Made by a program: the position numbers and the translations under genes
Assembly: GCA_021397835.1 (NCBI GenBank)
Contig: JAJFZO010000087.1
Coordinates: forward strand, 1 to 64,000
Direction of reading: 5' to 3'
DNA: 64,000 nucleotides
From: Moringa oleifera
Lineage: Eukaryota > Streptophyta > Magnoliopsida > Brassicales > Moringaceae
Notes under the pieces: model-generated
The model's database searches: none
What the model was told of the DNA's origin: nothing
The model's input: the letters and a program-made list of their open reading frames with translations, nothing else
In this document: positions 25,653-38,150 of the stretch, one piece after another
Layout: each line of letters starts with the position of its first letter
Position numbering within the stretch: position 1 is the stretch's first letter

Positions 25653-27505
25653 ACAGGCAGGGATTGAGGATGGATAAGTCTGATTACATGAGTGAAAGGC
25701 TTGTGTTGTGCACCTATGTTATGTATCAATGTTTTGGGTGCAGTTGTGGGAGGGTTGGTATTTCATTTCTCGGATGCATATGTTTGAGTTTTCTGGAAAG
25801 CACATCCAATCACATGGACAGCAGGCATCTTGTAATGCATTTATGGAAGATAAATATTTCGTATACATAGAGAGGAAGAGCAGATTATTTAGAAGATGGT
25901 TTCACTGTCATTAGTTGGCTGCAATTGGTTGTCTTGGCATTTGCATGGTGTATTTTGCTGGAGTGAGTTAAATTTTTTGAGTGTTTTAATTTACAGGTGT
26001 ACATCTAGGTCCAACCTTTTGCCTAGCATATTTGTTAATTGTGACTTGGAGATTCATGTACGATTGCTATTTAAGTTGAGAATCGAAATGGTTGTGATAT
26101 AGTTTACTGATGGAGCTAGTGTTTTGCGCGTGGGTAACAGCACTTTGTGCTGCCATATAGAAAACAGATGGCACATGCTGCCCCCTTAAGTCCTTTTTTA
26201 CCTGGATGGGTAATCAAAAAGATTTTCCAATTTTCAGATAAGCCTGAAAGGTGGATGCATGTGTAAAACATTACAGATCATACTGTGTCAATCAAAATAT
26301 CTATTCCATAAGGAAAATAAGTTTTTCATTTGAAATTCCTGTCTAATTATCATCTGAACGTTTAAGATGCAAGGGTGCCAAAACTTTATTTTTAACTAAA
26401 AAAATGGTTCTTCGTTCAAGTCCAACCAAGTGGAGGCTTGTGCATTGTGAGTTCCGTTACTGGAGTTGCAAGGGAACAAAATGGGTTTCGTTGGAGGTAG
26501 GACTGTGGGTGTTGCCGATGGCTGGGTTAAGTGGCTGAAGTCTAGGCTGTCCATGTTGTGGAGGGAATTCATGGGTAGAGCATTGTAGAGGTGAGAAATA
26601 TGTTGCCAGGTGTAGGAGGCAAGAGAGTAGAGGAAGTTAATGGGTAAAGAGCATCGTAGAGGAAATTAACGGGAAGAGATGTCGGCGTAAGGTGCGCAGC
26701 AAGTGACTCAGTTTGACAAAAGACAGTAGCGGCAATGTAGATACCTGAACTACATGTGTGGGTTACGCTGTAGACGCACCTTTGTGTTTGAGTAAACAAA
26801 AAGACATGCAGCAGTAAAAGTGCTACATAAAGGGAAATAAAGAATCGGCAGGAAGGATCTGCTGAAATAGCACATTACCCACCGGGGTTAATTTGGTAAG
26901 ACGGCAGATCAAGAATAGAAAATTGGCAAAGGCAGAGAAATGGAGCAGATTAAGGCTCAGGGAAGTCTTGATTGTAGAAATTTATAACGGGAATTAGGGA
27001 GGGTTAAAAACTGAAAGTGGAGGGTGAGAAAAACGACGGGGACATTGGAGATAGAGTGGGAGAGAGGGAGAGCGCTTTCCTATAAGCTTCCCCCTCTGCT
27101 GCAGCTTTGCGAGTGCAAAATCGCGAGAGACACCTTTGCATCTCCTCCTCTGCCTCCTCCAACATACTTCCCGTCGTCCCTCTCTGTCATTTTCTCCCTC
27201 CTATGTAGATGTACATGAATTGCATGTGCAGTTCTTCTCTTTGCTTACCATAGAATATATTCAGAATTCCACATTTCCTTGTCGGCCTGCCTTTCCTAAA
27301 TTAGATTTCAAATCGTAAAAGGTTTCGAAATCAAGCGCAATCGCATCAAATTTCCTCGATTATAGTCCCTATTGTCGTCTTGTTTGTAGTAATACGTCGC
27401 TGAGGTTTAGATCTGACGGAAGAAGATTCAGATCCTGTTGCTTGGCGTATATATAATACATATTAATTTGAAGCAGTAGAGTAGTGCTAGTAATAGTTGT
27501 CCCGG
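25653..27505. other. DnaJ 3' region and promoter/leader of the sugar-nucleotide transporter
   Basis: 25653-26100 is probable DnaJ 3' untranslated region. 26540-26700 has short imperfect repeats (GTAGAGGAAGTTAATGGG, then GTAGAGGAAATTAACGGG). 27000-27505 is a GC-richer leader region with CT-rich words (CTCCTCCTCTGCCTCCTCC at about 27140) in front of the transporter start codon. No other gene is seen. Confidence 0.5.
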
Positions 27506-29618
27506 ATGGAGGCCGAGAATGAGAAGAGATCGTCGGCAGTTTCCGATGTGGGAGCCTGGGCCATGAACGTCGTCAGCTCCGTCGGCATCATCATGGCCAA
27601 TAAGCAGCTTATGTCCTCCTCCGGTTATTCTTTTAGCTTCGGTTTGTCCCTCTACTATCTTTTTTCATTTACTTCTTTTTGGGTTTTTCTGTCATTGATT
27701 CAAAAGATTCAGTTATAATTGTTCACTATAATTGTTTGGACCGTGTGATGAATGATGAGATCTAACCATGATTTATACTTCGCGCGTTTCAGCCACAACA
27801 CTGACGGGATTCCACTTCGCCCTGACGGCTTTGGTAGGTATTGTGTCAAATGCAACAGGACTATCAGCATCCAAGCATGTTCCCGTGTGGGAGCTTCTCT
27901 GGTTTTCTATTGTTGCCAACATCTCCATTGCTGCCATGAACTTCAGCCTCATGCTCAACTCCGTCGGCTTCTACCAGGTTTCTCTTCACAGTTCTGCTGA
28001 CTGTCTCTTGGAATTTCTGCTATCTTCTCTTTTGCCACTTATTCTAATTTTTCTTTGTTTTGTTGTTCTATTTATCTTTAATGGTCTAGTTATTCAGTTA
28101 TATATCAGTCTCTTTTATCTTTTTACCAAAGCTAAAATCTTTATCAGATGCTTTCTCAAATTGTCCCCTTATAAATATACGTTTGTGCCATTTCTTCTCA
28201 ACTAGAGCCTCGCCTTGCCCTCCTTCTTTTACAAGTCTGCTAATAATAGTTTCTGCATTTGACACAGATTTCAAAACTGAGTATGATTCCAGTGGTTTGT
28301 GTGATGGAATGGATTCTTCACAACAAACACTACTCAAGAGAAGTGAAAATATCTGTTGTGGTTGTGGTTATAGGGGTTGGTATTTGCACTGTCACTGATG
28401 TCAAGGTTAACAGCAAAGGTTTTGTATGCGCCTGTGTAGCTGTGTTGTCTACTTCTTTGCAGCAAATTGTGAGTGTTTATGTTATTTTACTGCTCCTGTG
28501 GTACTCATACATGTAGTTTTATTCTGGTTGCTTTGGTTATCTCGCTTTGCTGCAGTGGACTTTGTAGTGTAGATGAATTAAATTAAGCATGTTTATTTGA
28601 TTATTGTAGTTGAATTAACTAATTTTTTTGTCAGGAAAAAACATGTTTGGTCATGTAACAAGTGTCTGATTTTCGTATCATGTTGCCATCATGAACTTGC
28701 TGTGTGCATTTTTGGCTTTTGTTTCTGGATCCTAGAGCAGGTGGAGAATATGGCCAGGCTCTGTGACTCTTTAAATGCTCTTCCAAATATGGACATTTCA
28801 AGTTGAACCTTTACGTTGCATGATGAAATTTATAAATGCAAATGTTGGCTCTAAATATTTATAAGTCTGATGATGTCCCATTGGGGAATGCCAGGGCTTG
28901 ATGTTGGCAGTAATTTTGGGGCTTTGAGTTGAGGAAATAATTTTCAATTGACTTTTTTCTGTTGTTTTTCTCTCTGGAACAGTTAATAGGTTCTTTGCAA
29001 AGGAAATACTCAATCGGATCATTTGAGTTGCTGAGTAAGACAGCTCCAATTCAAGCTGTCTCTCTCCTTGTTCTTGGTCCTTTCATTGATTACCTACTTA
29101 GTGGAAAATTTGTGACAAACTATAAGGCATCTTATGGTGCCATTGTAAGTATTTTAGTTTTTTCTACTTTGCATCACATATGTATTTATTGGTTTGTTCA
29201 TTTGCTTACACGGAAAAGCGTTCATTAAGTTCATCTAATGACATCAATATATTTGCAGCTATTCATTCTTCTATCATGCTCCCTAGCAGTGTTCTGCAAC
29301 ATGAGCCAGTACCTCTGCATTGGGCGATTCTCTGCTGTTTCCTTTCAGGTTTTAGGTCACATGAAAACAGTCTGCATTCTCACGTTGGGATGGCTTCTTT
29401 TTGATTCTGAATTGACTTTGAAGAACATAATGGGTATGATTGTTGCTGTTGTTGGCATGGTTATTTATAGCTGGGCTATGGAGGTTGAAAAGCAGTCAAA
29501 TACCAAGGCTTTGTCCCACACAAAAAATAGTCTTACTGAAGAAGAAATCAAACTTCTGAAGGAGGGAGTAGAAAATACCCCTTTGAAAGACATTGAACTT
29601 GGTGCCACTAAAGGGTAG
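27506..29618 (+). CDS. UDP-rhamnose/UDP-galactose transporter (NST-KT family)
   Basis: Five exons: 27506-27641, 27793-27977, 28268-28468, 28983-29144 and 29259-29618, giving 347 residues. The protein is a multi-pass membrane protein of about ten helices. Its sequence runs [66 protein letters not shown] and [17 protein letters not shown]. The Lys-Thr pair in GHMKT is the family's KT motif. It ends in an acidic, cytosolic-type tail ([14 protein letters not shown]). The resemblance to Arabidopsis URGT transporters is very close along the whole length. These carry UDP-rhamnose and UDP-galactose into the Golgi lumen in exchange for UMP, feeding pectin synthesis. The first ATG is 27506-27508; the short in-frame extension upstream starts at TTG and is ignored. 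It lies about 1.85 kb downstream of the DnaJ gene on the same strand. Confidence 0.93.
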
Positions 29619-31144
29619 CTGCCTATTTTGGCTGGAATAGGGGTTTTACCGCAAGTTATTTTTTGTTTTGTTTCAGTTCATCTTAATCTGTGTCTTTGCA
29701 TAATTTATGAGGCAGCAATTCTTTTTAGAAATGTTGTTCTGCATCATTGTCAAAATTCCTTTTTTTGTTTTAAATTTAGTTTTTATCATTTTTCTTCAAT
29801 GGTTTTTTTCTGTATGTTCAAAGAGGTGAGATGTGAATGGCATGGAACGAACAATTAAATTGTTAAGTTCATATTCTAGTTCAAGCTCTCGGTCTGTGCT
29901 GGGTGTTGTCTGATCTGCATTTAAGATCTGTTTCGTTTTCCTCTATCATGGGGTGGAAACTGCAAAGCTAGTTGTTAGTTGTGCTGAGTTGCAAACAAGT
30001 GATTGATGATTAGCTGGTATTCTTGAGGTGATGATATGCAAATAAATAAAGTGTGATACGGACCTCTAAATTGAATTTTACTCTACAGGGTTTTTATGGT
30101 AGGCATTTTGAATCTTTTTCTCCTTTCCATAGATAGGTTTTCAGGCAGTGAATGATTTTGGTTTGGTATCTTATTTTATCTTGGCATAGGCTGTTAACTT
30201 GGCTTCCCTATTCAAGTAAATTAAAATTTAATTTCCTTTTTATATCTTAAAATTTGTATCTATATAAATTGTAATTCTTTTATTTTTTTTTTGCGGTGAC
30301 AAACTCCATATGACTGTCAATATGACAGACATACTTATGGTTGGCATGCCTGTGGTCCTATGCTTTCAGATGCTATCATACTTGAATTATATGCATTGAG
30401 TTGTGGCTGGGATCCACGTTAAACCATGCAATAATTATTTTATAAGGTTGGTGAGGGTTTTTTTTTTTTCAATTTTCTTTTTTATCTTGGATCTAAAATG
30501 GGGTGAAGATTTAGGAGAAGACAACTCAAAGGTTGTTGAGCATATGACGGTCATGATTTCTTAAACAGTGCATTAGCTGTACTATTTCAAATATTCCATT
30601 TCATAACATCATTTCCCCTGCTGGATATTTAATTTGTATCAAGTTTTTAAAAGGATTACAACTTGTAATAGCTTAATAAAATATACAATTAATAAATTAT
30701 AAAATATCTTTTAATTTTTTTATTCAAAGCTCAAAATAAATTTAAATCTGACGAAAGATCTTTATCTCAGGAAATAACATATTTTATTCATGTTTCCTTT
30801 CTCTTTTATCTTTTTTCTTCTCTTTCTGAAGCAAAAACAGAGTTAACGTTTTACTATTAGGCAGTTCACATTCTCTATGCATACATATTACATTCGCACA
30901 GAACAAGCATTCACAATCCAATTGTCCTGGCCAGTGATTGTGTGATGTGAAGGAGGCCCAACTGGGCTGTAAGTGGTAGCAAACTTTGGGTTTTGAGGGC
31001 CTGATTGCCTGATTGGAAGTCTGGGGAAATAATAAATGGATTAAAGCTAGGAAATTACAGCCTAGAACCGAGCCAAACACTAGCGATCTACGAAAGTCTC
31101 CGATACTGAAATTTGATAGACAGCGTGAGAGATTGAGCAATCCC
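29619..31144. other. Transporter 3' region and upstream region of the coiled-coil gene
   Basis: 29619-30100 is probable 3' untranslated sequence of the transporter. 30180-30760 is AT-rich with T runs. 31013-31144 is open in the same frame as the next gene, but family resemblance begins at the later methionine, so it is treated as leader. No separate gene is seen. Confidence 0.45.
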
Positions 31145-34100
31145 ATGGAGGACAGAGGAGATATGGACTCGCTGTTTGAGGGAATGGTGCTGTTTACGCC
31201 ATCCCAATTGACAGAGGACGAGGACGAGGACGGCGATCATCGTCATGATCCAACTACAGCATCTCTGTCTTTATCTGATGATGCAACAACAGTAACATCT
31301 CAATCGCAGCAACAGCAGTATCAGGAGCCCCTTGATGAGAACCTATTCTCCGACCTTACCCTCGTCACTCCCCTCCAAACCTTAGCAACACGTTTGGACC
31401 CAAACTCTGACTCTTCATCTGCTTCTAACGCGGCTAGTGCTAGTCCAGCAACAAGAACGACAACAACAACAACAATCTCCCGTCAGACTTCAAGGAAGAA
31501 AAAGAGGGCTGCTGGTTTAAGGATCGGATACGGCAGAGACTCCCCTTCCCATCACGACAATAACCTCGAGGATGATGTTGACGATGAGGATGCCGTTGCT
31601 CTTCCTGCCGGTGATTATCAACAATCCAAAGATCCCGGCTATGAATGGGAGCTGATCAAGGCCCAAATTTCTGACAAGCTCAGCCGTGCTCGACTATTGG
31701 CAGCCTCCATATCCGCAGCCCGCAAGGATTCCATCAGGAGGAGAAGGCAAGCTGCTGAGAGCCTTCGCTCAGCATCCACCAAACACAGCGACCTCGAGAA
31801 GCAGTTGGAGGAAGCTTGTGAGGCTGAGGATTTTGAAGCCGCCGAAAGGATCAGTGAGAACCTGGCTGCTGCTGGCAGAGAGAGACAAGCCCTTCTCATC
31901 TCCCTCAGTGATGCCGAATCCTATTGCGATGCCGTCGATTCAAAGATGCAGGAGGTTCTCCTTTCTCGAATTGCGGCCGAGGAAGAATGCACCTCGCTGC
32001 TCTGGCGTTTCTCTGTGGTTTGTCTTCTATTTCATAATTCAGGATGCCTACTGCTTTTGTGCTCTGAACTAATGCTGTTATTACTACTTCTAGATAGTTA
32101 GAATTCTATCAGGTTTCCCTGGGTTTGTCTTTAACCTTCTTCTGTTGTCCATATTACTTCTACTATCACTAAATTATTGACTAAAGGCAATGAGCTGTGT
32201 CTACTATATTTTGCATATTGCGCTGCTTGTGTATACCAGTTTAAATAGTTCTTTTGTCTTCTGCTATATCTAACTCATGATTTCATATATGTTCCTTTCA
32301 CCTCCAGGATGCCACAAAGGATGCACATTTGCTCCTCAAGAAAGCAGAAGCCCTCTCATCTGCAGAAATGGAAAAATGGCTTTCATCAACTGAAGCTGTG
32401 GAAGTCAGGAAGATAGAATTAGATATTGAATCTTTTGTTGTAAACGAAGCTCAATCGGTATTTAACAGTAACATTGAGCATTTAATCGAAGATGATAGGA
32501 GCGAAAAAGAGTCCCTTTGCAAGAAAAAGGATGTGCTGATAGATGAACTTCAAAAATTGCTTGCTCTGGTGAAAGAGAAGGAAAAGGAGATTGAAGAGAA
32601 TGATCTCAAAATCAATGCTGTTGAGGAAAGGATTGCTGATGTGGTCTCTGGATTTCAGGAGATCCAATCGAGTATCAAGGCCAAGTATAATGGCCTGCAG
32701 TCAATCCTGTCTATGATGGACAAGGAGAGTGAAGCACTTACATGGAAAAAGAAAGAAATTGATGAGTTCCTGATGGCTGAAGAAGAGAGAGGGGTGAAGC
32801 TTAGAGAACTTGCCAGGGTTTCTGCTGATGAAGCAAAAGCATACGAAGAAGTTGTTGGGCTGAGAAAAACTCTGATGTCATACATCATGAAGTCCAGGGA
32901 AGAAAGAGTGAGGCTCACAAAGACAGAGGAGAAGCTTTCTGAGGCAGTCCAACTGCTCCAGCGTGAGGTGTCCAGCGCAAGGACTTCCCTACAGGTTCAG
33001 CTTCCAGCTACTTTAAGGCTTTTGTATATATCTTCTCATAGCCATGAAGATATCTTTTCAATCCATTTTGTTCGGGTTGTCAGTCATTTCTCAGGTAATT
33101 TTAGGATGCCCCCACTGAAATGTGGATGCCAGACCTTTCACCATAGAAGCATTCAATTCTCTTGTCTCTGCAGGTTTATGCATGCTTTGAAACACAAAAA
33201 GGCTAATTGTTAGAACCAATAATTATAGCCATTCTGTTCATGTGGCGGAAGTTGCTTGATTATGCCCACCTTTGAGGAAAGATGTAAATATCCTACATAA
33301 ACTGGCTAAATATATAAGTTTTCTGTCAAGAAAACCATCACTAAGGGGCCCCTTCCACTCTTCTGAGCAATTATTGTTATATATAACCAACTTCTCTTCT
33401 GTACCATTGCATAACACACAGACCAGTGAACGGTGTGGTGTGTAAGCACTCCAATGTAAAACAAGCATTTACTCAAATGGGGAAGAATTGGGAAACTTTT
33501 CCTGTCCTCAAATTCATTAGTCATGTCAGGAACTTTCACTGGCAGCATTCTTTTGTCATCTGTGATTGTTTCATTTGAACTGGTCATTTAGTCGAGCGCA
33601 AAAGGCCTTCCATTTTTCCTCTTTCCTATTGAAGCATCAAGTTAATGAATTTAGTGTTTCTAATGCATTTTAAGATTTGTTTTTCATGTATTTTGTGTCA
33701 ACTGTTTTTCAGGAACTGTCGTCAACAAAGTCGAGCACGCAGCAACAGTTAACATCCTTTAAGCAGAAGATCTTCTTCATAGACAAAAGGGTGCCTGAGC
33801 TGGAAGCAGAAAAGAAAGTTGCTGCTACTGCACGGAACTTCAAGGAAGCTGCACGGCTAGCAGCAGAAGCAAAGGCATTAAGCCTTGAAAAGGATAACAT
33901 AGAGACAGCAATGGGAAAAGTTATTTCAGAGCTACAGAAGCTGGAGGATGAGATTAAGGACACGGTTGAAAGGTTGCAGGAGACTGAAGAGCTGATTTTA
34001 TCCAAGGAAAAAGAGGTTGCAATTGCCAGATTCCAGAGGTTACTAATAGTTGTTGGTGCCACCACAGCTGAAAGAGCAGCTGCTCTCCAGTTGGGCGATC

Positions 34101-34297
34101 ATGAAGAAGCCAATCTTCTACATGCTGAGGCTGAAGCAGCAGATTCTGAAGCCAAAAAACTTCAACCAGTATACAATATTAAGCCAGAAGAGTTTGTAAA
34201 TCTACCAAGAAACTTTATTTCTATAGAACTTGTAGCCAATCTTGGCCACAAGCAGTTAGTTGAATTGGCAGAATTGGTTCACATTCCCATGGCCTGA
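31145..34297 (+). CDS. Plant coiled-coil protein (ELKS/Rab6-interacting/CAST-like) with UVR-like motifs
   Basis: Three exons: 31145-32017, 32308-32994 and 33713-34297, giving 714 residues. The acidic N-terminus (MDSLFEGMVLFTPSQLTED) and LTLVTPLQTLATRLDP resemble plant proteins annotated as ELKS/Rab6-interacting/CAST family. A basic patch (SRKKKRAAGLRIGYGR) follows. From about residue 190 to the end the protein is almost all charged heptad-type helix. Two stretches fit the UVR motif pattern: LEEACEAEDFEAAERIS near residue 220 and ATARNFKEAARLAAEA near 555. The C-terminus (GHKQLVELAELVHIPMA) looks like a short globular cap. The start is placed at MEDRGDMDSLFEG because that is where the family pattern begins; the frame is open 44 codons further up. 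The molecular role is unknown. Confidence 0.88.
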
Positions 34298-36271
34298 TCA
34301 TCAAGCTGAATTTGTAGTAATCAGAAGCCAAATAAACTTTTAAATTGCATTTCACGGGAAATTATGATTAGGATTGTCATCTTCCCTGTGCAGTGGCGCC
34401 ACATGATTTGAGATTGCCATGTATTCATGCTGAGAGATGAAATCCCATGCAATTCTGCAGTTTCATGACTACGGTTTGAGATCTAGATTCTCTTTTACTT
34501 TACAGTTTCTTCAGCTTTTGTCATCTATCAACCCAGGGTCAGCTTATGCAAATGTAAAAAGAGACTAAAGGAAACAAAAAAAAACTAAACGGAGAGGGTG
34601 TTACTCTGATCTGTATCTGCTATAAGTATTATTTTCATCAAATGTTTTATCCATGCTGAAGTCCTATCCTGAGAAAACTATTTGGTTCAGAGATTACATT
34701 CAGGATTAATTATATAAACTCGGCTATCTTTTTGTTGCATTGAACTTTGTGTTTCATGTCCTTCAATATTTTAAATACAGCAGTAGCTACTTTACTCAAG
34801 AGGAATGGTCAGATATCATTCCTCCGCCATCGAGCATATGCCCTGCTCTGCTTAATCATCACAGTGATGTCGAGCAGGCACCCGAACTAATCCCAGAATG
34901 GATTAAGACCTTGAAGGTTATTGATCACGGCTCTTTTTCTTCTTCAGTTCTGCAGTGATTCTGGGTTTTCAAATGGTGATTGATTGCCTCATATGGACGG
35001 TCCGGTGTTTCTTTGGTCATGTTCTTTTTGGCTAAGGTGGGATTAAAATGTTTTTTATATCGCAACTGAGCAGGAATTATCCAGGTGAAGGCCTTCCAAG
35101 GAGAGGCATAGAAGCATTTCAGAGGTATTATGAAAGTATCTGACTAGAAGTTTATCCTTATTTGAACTTCGACTGGGAAGCAAGAGAGAGGTGTACAGTG
35201 AAAAAATCAATTTTTCCTTTTTCCCTTACGGTCTGTTCATGGCAAAAACACCCCAAAATAACCCCATTGAGGCAGCAAAATTCTCATAAGAAAGTGGTTT
35301 ACATCTAGGCAGACTTACTGCTTTTCTTCTGAAACAACTACAGAGGGCTGGATTGATAAATAGGCAGAGGCATAGAGAGAGACAAATTCTGAAAGAATAA
35401 TAGTGTTATTAGTGTTTTTTACCCTACTTCCTTTTCCCTATAAAAAATCCAACTAATAAAGAATCATCATCTCCCCTGCCTTTATCAGTACCAGCTTAAA
35501 CCTTTAAAAGCCCCTTAAACACTGCAGACAGATGCGCAAAGACTCCTCCAATCTCCGAACAATTGCTCCTTCCATCCAGCATTCATCAATACCAACTGGA
35601 CTCCTCATTTCTAGTGTACTTGTTGCAACAATACAAATGAAAAGTCACAAAAACCAAAAACTACCAACTTCGTTCAGCTCCAATGGAAGCAGAAAAGATG
35701 AAGAAAGAAATTAAAAGCAAACTCAAGCCACATTTTTCAGGAGAAGAAAGGTCATTATATTGTGAAAAGTACAATTCTGATAGAACCTTTACTGCTTTAG
35801 ATAAACTCTTACACTTGCTATTAAGATATCAACATTTCGTATGGTTTGTAGTCCTATGTCCATGCAAGTTGACCGTGTATTAATCACTTGACTAATCCTA
35901 ATGAACACTACAATATCCACCACATTACCTTCGTACTATTATTAAAAAAAGTATAACTTTTTTATAATGGAGTGTCATCAATTAGTATCAAAATATTCAT
36001 GTCTTTCAAAATACCACACCCCAAAAATTACCATTGAAGTCAGGTAATCCAAAGCCTTATAACCATCACACAAAACCTGTACTTTCAATGTGGTATAAGT
36101 CTCATGCCTGCAACTGGAATCCTAACATTTCAATAGCCTTGGGGTGATAAATTTTCCTATTAGCAAGAAAAGTACAATAAGCCAGTAGGTGAATCAATGT
36201 CCACGGATATATGGTGCACAACTGACTTCCATAACTAAATCTGTAGCAAGATCAATTCAAGTGAATTGTCT
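34298..36271. other. Intergenic, no gene recognised
   Basis: 34298-34450 is probable 3' untranslated sequence of the coiled-coil gene. A plus-strand open stretch at 34740-34958 (TQEEWSDIIPPPSSIC, then PELIPEWIKTLK) looks protein-like but has no clear start, splice sites or family, so it may be a gene fragment. Another at 35532-35714 is serine-rich and unrecognised. The rest shows no coding signal. Confidence 0.4.
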
Positions 36272-36970
36272 TCAGCAGTTTTCATAGTCACAGCTAATGG
36301 CTTCTTTTAAAAGAGGTGCAGGACTAGCAAGTTTCGATGTCCCACCATCCTCTAGCACGGAGCCATGGAGGATGCTACAAAAACAGGAGACTGCCCTTCT
36401 TTTCCAATTTATGCTCAGACACTGCAGAGACATTCTCACATTAAGCGATAATACATAATGAGTGTGGATTTTTGCAGTACCGAATGGAATATTCACATGT
36501 ATAGAGAACAGAGGTTACCTTCAATGCCCTTCTCAATGTACTCCAGGTAATGTGCAGGGGCTGATTCTCCTATGTCTCCTTTCCTTCAAACCTGCTTCTT
36601 CAGCTTGGACTTTAGTTCGTTGGTCTTCTGCTTCTGTCTCCTCCAGAGCCAGCAGTTGGATGTCCTGTTCGGTGGGTTCTTCTTTTGTGCAGCACGACAA
36701 CAATACAGTGCCTGCATTCTGAGTACATATCCCGTCCCGGCACAGATAGTACACATTACTAATTAAGTTGTTATGCTGGGATAGTAAATAATGAAAACAA
36801 TGTAAAAGAAAGTATCACATGCCTGCATCATTTCCAGGACGAAAAGGGACATTATTCCCACTCCAAGGGATCTCGTCCTGCATCGTCCACCCTTATTTTG
36901 AGACCTTTTGAGCCTTGGCAACCAAAGCTTTGATCCTTTAAGCTCTTCATACTCTCTGCGCTTTCAGTAA
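36272..36970 (-). pseudogene. Cellulose synthase (CesA) remnant
   Basis: Three minus-strand blocks match the CesA catalytic subunit in order. Block 36970-36825 reads KRREYEELK, then after a frameshift KALVAKAQKV, a stop and GWTMQDEIPW, compared with the family's EGWTMQDGTPWPGNN. Block 36740-36540 reads GTGYVLRMQALY, then KKNPPNRTSNCW, KTNELKSKLKK, and after a stop GDIGESAPAHYLEYIEKGIEG: the class-specific region with damaged cysteines. Block 36445-36272 reads VLEDGGTSKLASPAPLLKEA, compared with LLEDGGTLKGASPASLLKEA. Intron-exon joints at the third block survive, so it is not a processed copy. The exons between blocks 1 and 2, which carry the first catalytic aspartates, are missing, as are both termini. 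Non-functional. Confidence 0.85.
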
Positions 36971-38150
36971 GCAACAAGGTTAGGGCATGTTGTACTGAAA
37001 TAGACAAAAATAACAACAGGTTACTAAATTTTTTGCTTGGCTGAATTGTGCATTAAGTGGTTTTTTTTTTTTACGATTTTATCCTTCACACGTAGTTATG
37101 TACAATTTCACCATTTTTAAGATAAAAAATTCATAAATATCTGTCTTGAACTTTTTATTTACGACAGAATTCATAATATTTATATTTTTAAAATTATTGT
37201 TCAAAATCTCAAAAAAGGAAAAGTTACAGTTCACAAAAACTTCTAATAAACTAAGGATAGTTCAGGAAGCTTTATGGGACACAGGAAGCTTTTTGAGACA
37301 TTTGAAAAAACTACGAAGATGCTCAAAAGAGCTTATGAGAACGGAGATAGAGGGAGGTATATGTTTTTGGGGTGGCTTTTCTCTTTCATTTGTATGTATT
37401 TTGAGTGAGAGGCAAGGGCCCTTTATTTATAGACCGAAGGGTGAGGTAATGGAAGGATAAAATCATAGGATAAGCTCATTCTAGCGGGAAAGGATAGTAA
37501 TTGATTTTTAGGGACAATGCATACTGGATCGGGTGTTTATCGACTTGAAAGCTTTAGAATATATTAGAGTAATTTATAATTTTTAACTCTATCTTTGACA
37601 AGATCTCATAAATAACCTTTTTAAGTTGTAGTTCAAAAAATCTCGTATTTTATTATCATGTACATATATCTTGATACAATAAATTTTACCCAAGAATACA
37701 TTGGGAGCTATTACACTTTCACATTTACATGCATAGATGAATTTATTAAGAATACTCTCCGGAATAGATACTTCATTCTCTATAGAGTATAAAACTCAAT
37801 TAAAAGCTAACATTTAATTCAATATTTTTTTTCTTTATTTTAGGATTTCATACTTTTAATAGAATAGAAGTTATAATAGCATGATTCATCTTATATCACT
37901 TTATGATTTTTTTGTTATCCTTTGAACTTATTTTTTGAGATCTTCGATCTATAAATTGGGTTACCATAATGAAGAACTCATTACTGTATAGGTATTAATC
38001 TCATTCCTTTCAAGATTTTAAGAATATTCTCTCTAACTAGTCTTTTTGTCGAATGACTAACCAAAGTATCTTCAGATCATATATAATCCACTATAATAGC
38101 ATTTATAGAAAGAAACTCTCTAACAATATTGTGATTATGGTATATTTGTT
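36971..38150. other. AT-rich spacer, possible retrotransposon debris
   Basis: No gene seen. The plus-strand open frame 37146-37460 has no family resemblance. 37500-38150 may be further debris of the adjacent gypsy element or of another retroelement, but nothing is specific enough to name. Confidence 0.4.

Noticed and set aside
31013..31144. N-terminal extension of the coiled-coil protein by 44 residues
   Set aside because: The family pattern begins at MEDRGDMDSLFEG. The extension has no resemblance and is probably leader sequence that happens to be open.
34740..34958. Extra exon of the coiled-coil gene (TQEEWSDIIPPPSSIC)
   Set aside because: It lies after a clear stop codon and probable 3' untranslated region, and has no acceptor that joins it in frame. 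Left as an unexplained open stretch.
36533..36754. A short spliced acidic protein on the minus strand
   Set aside because: A plausible frame exists, but another frame matches cellulose synthase motifs in order over three blocks, so it is a shadow of the CesA remnant.
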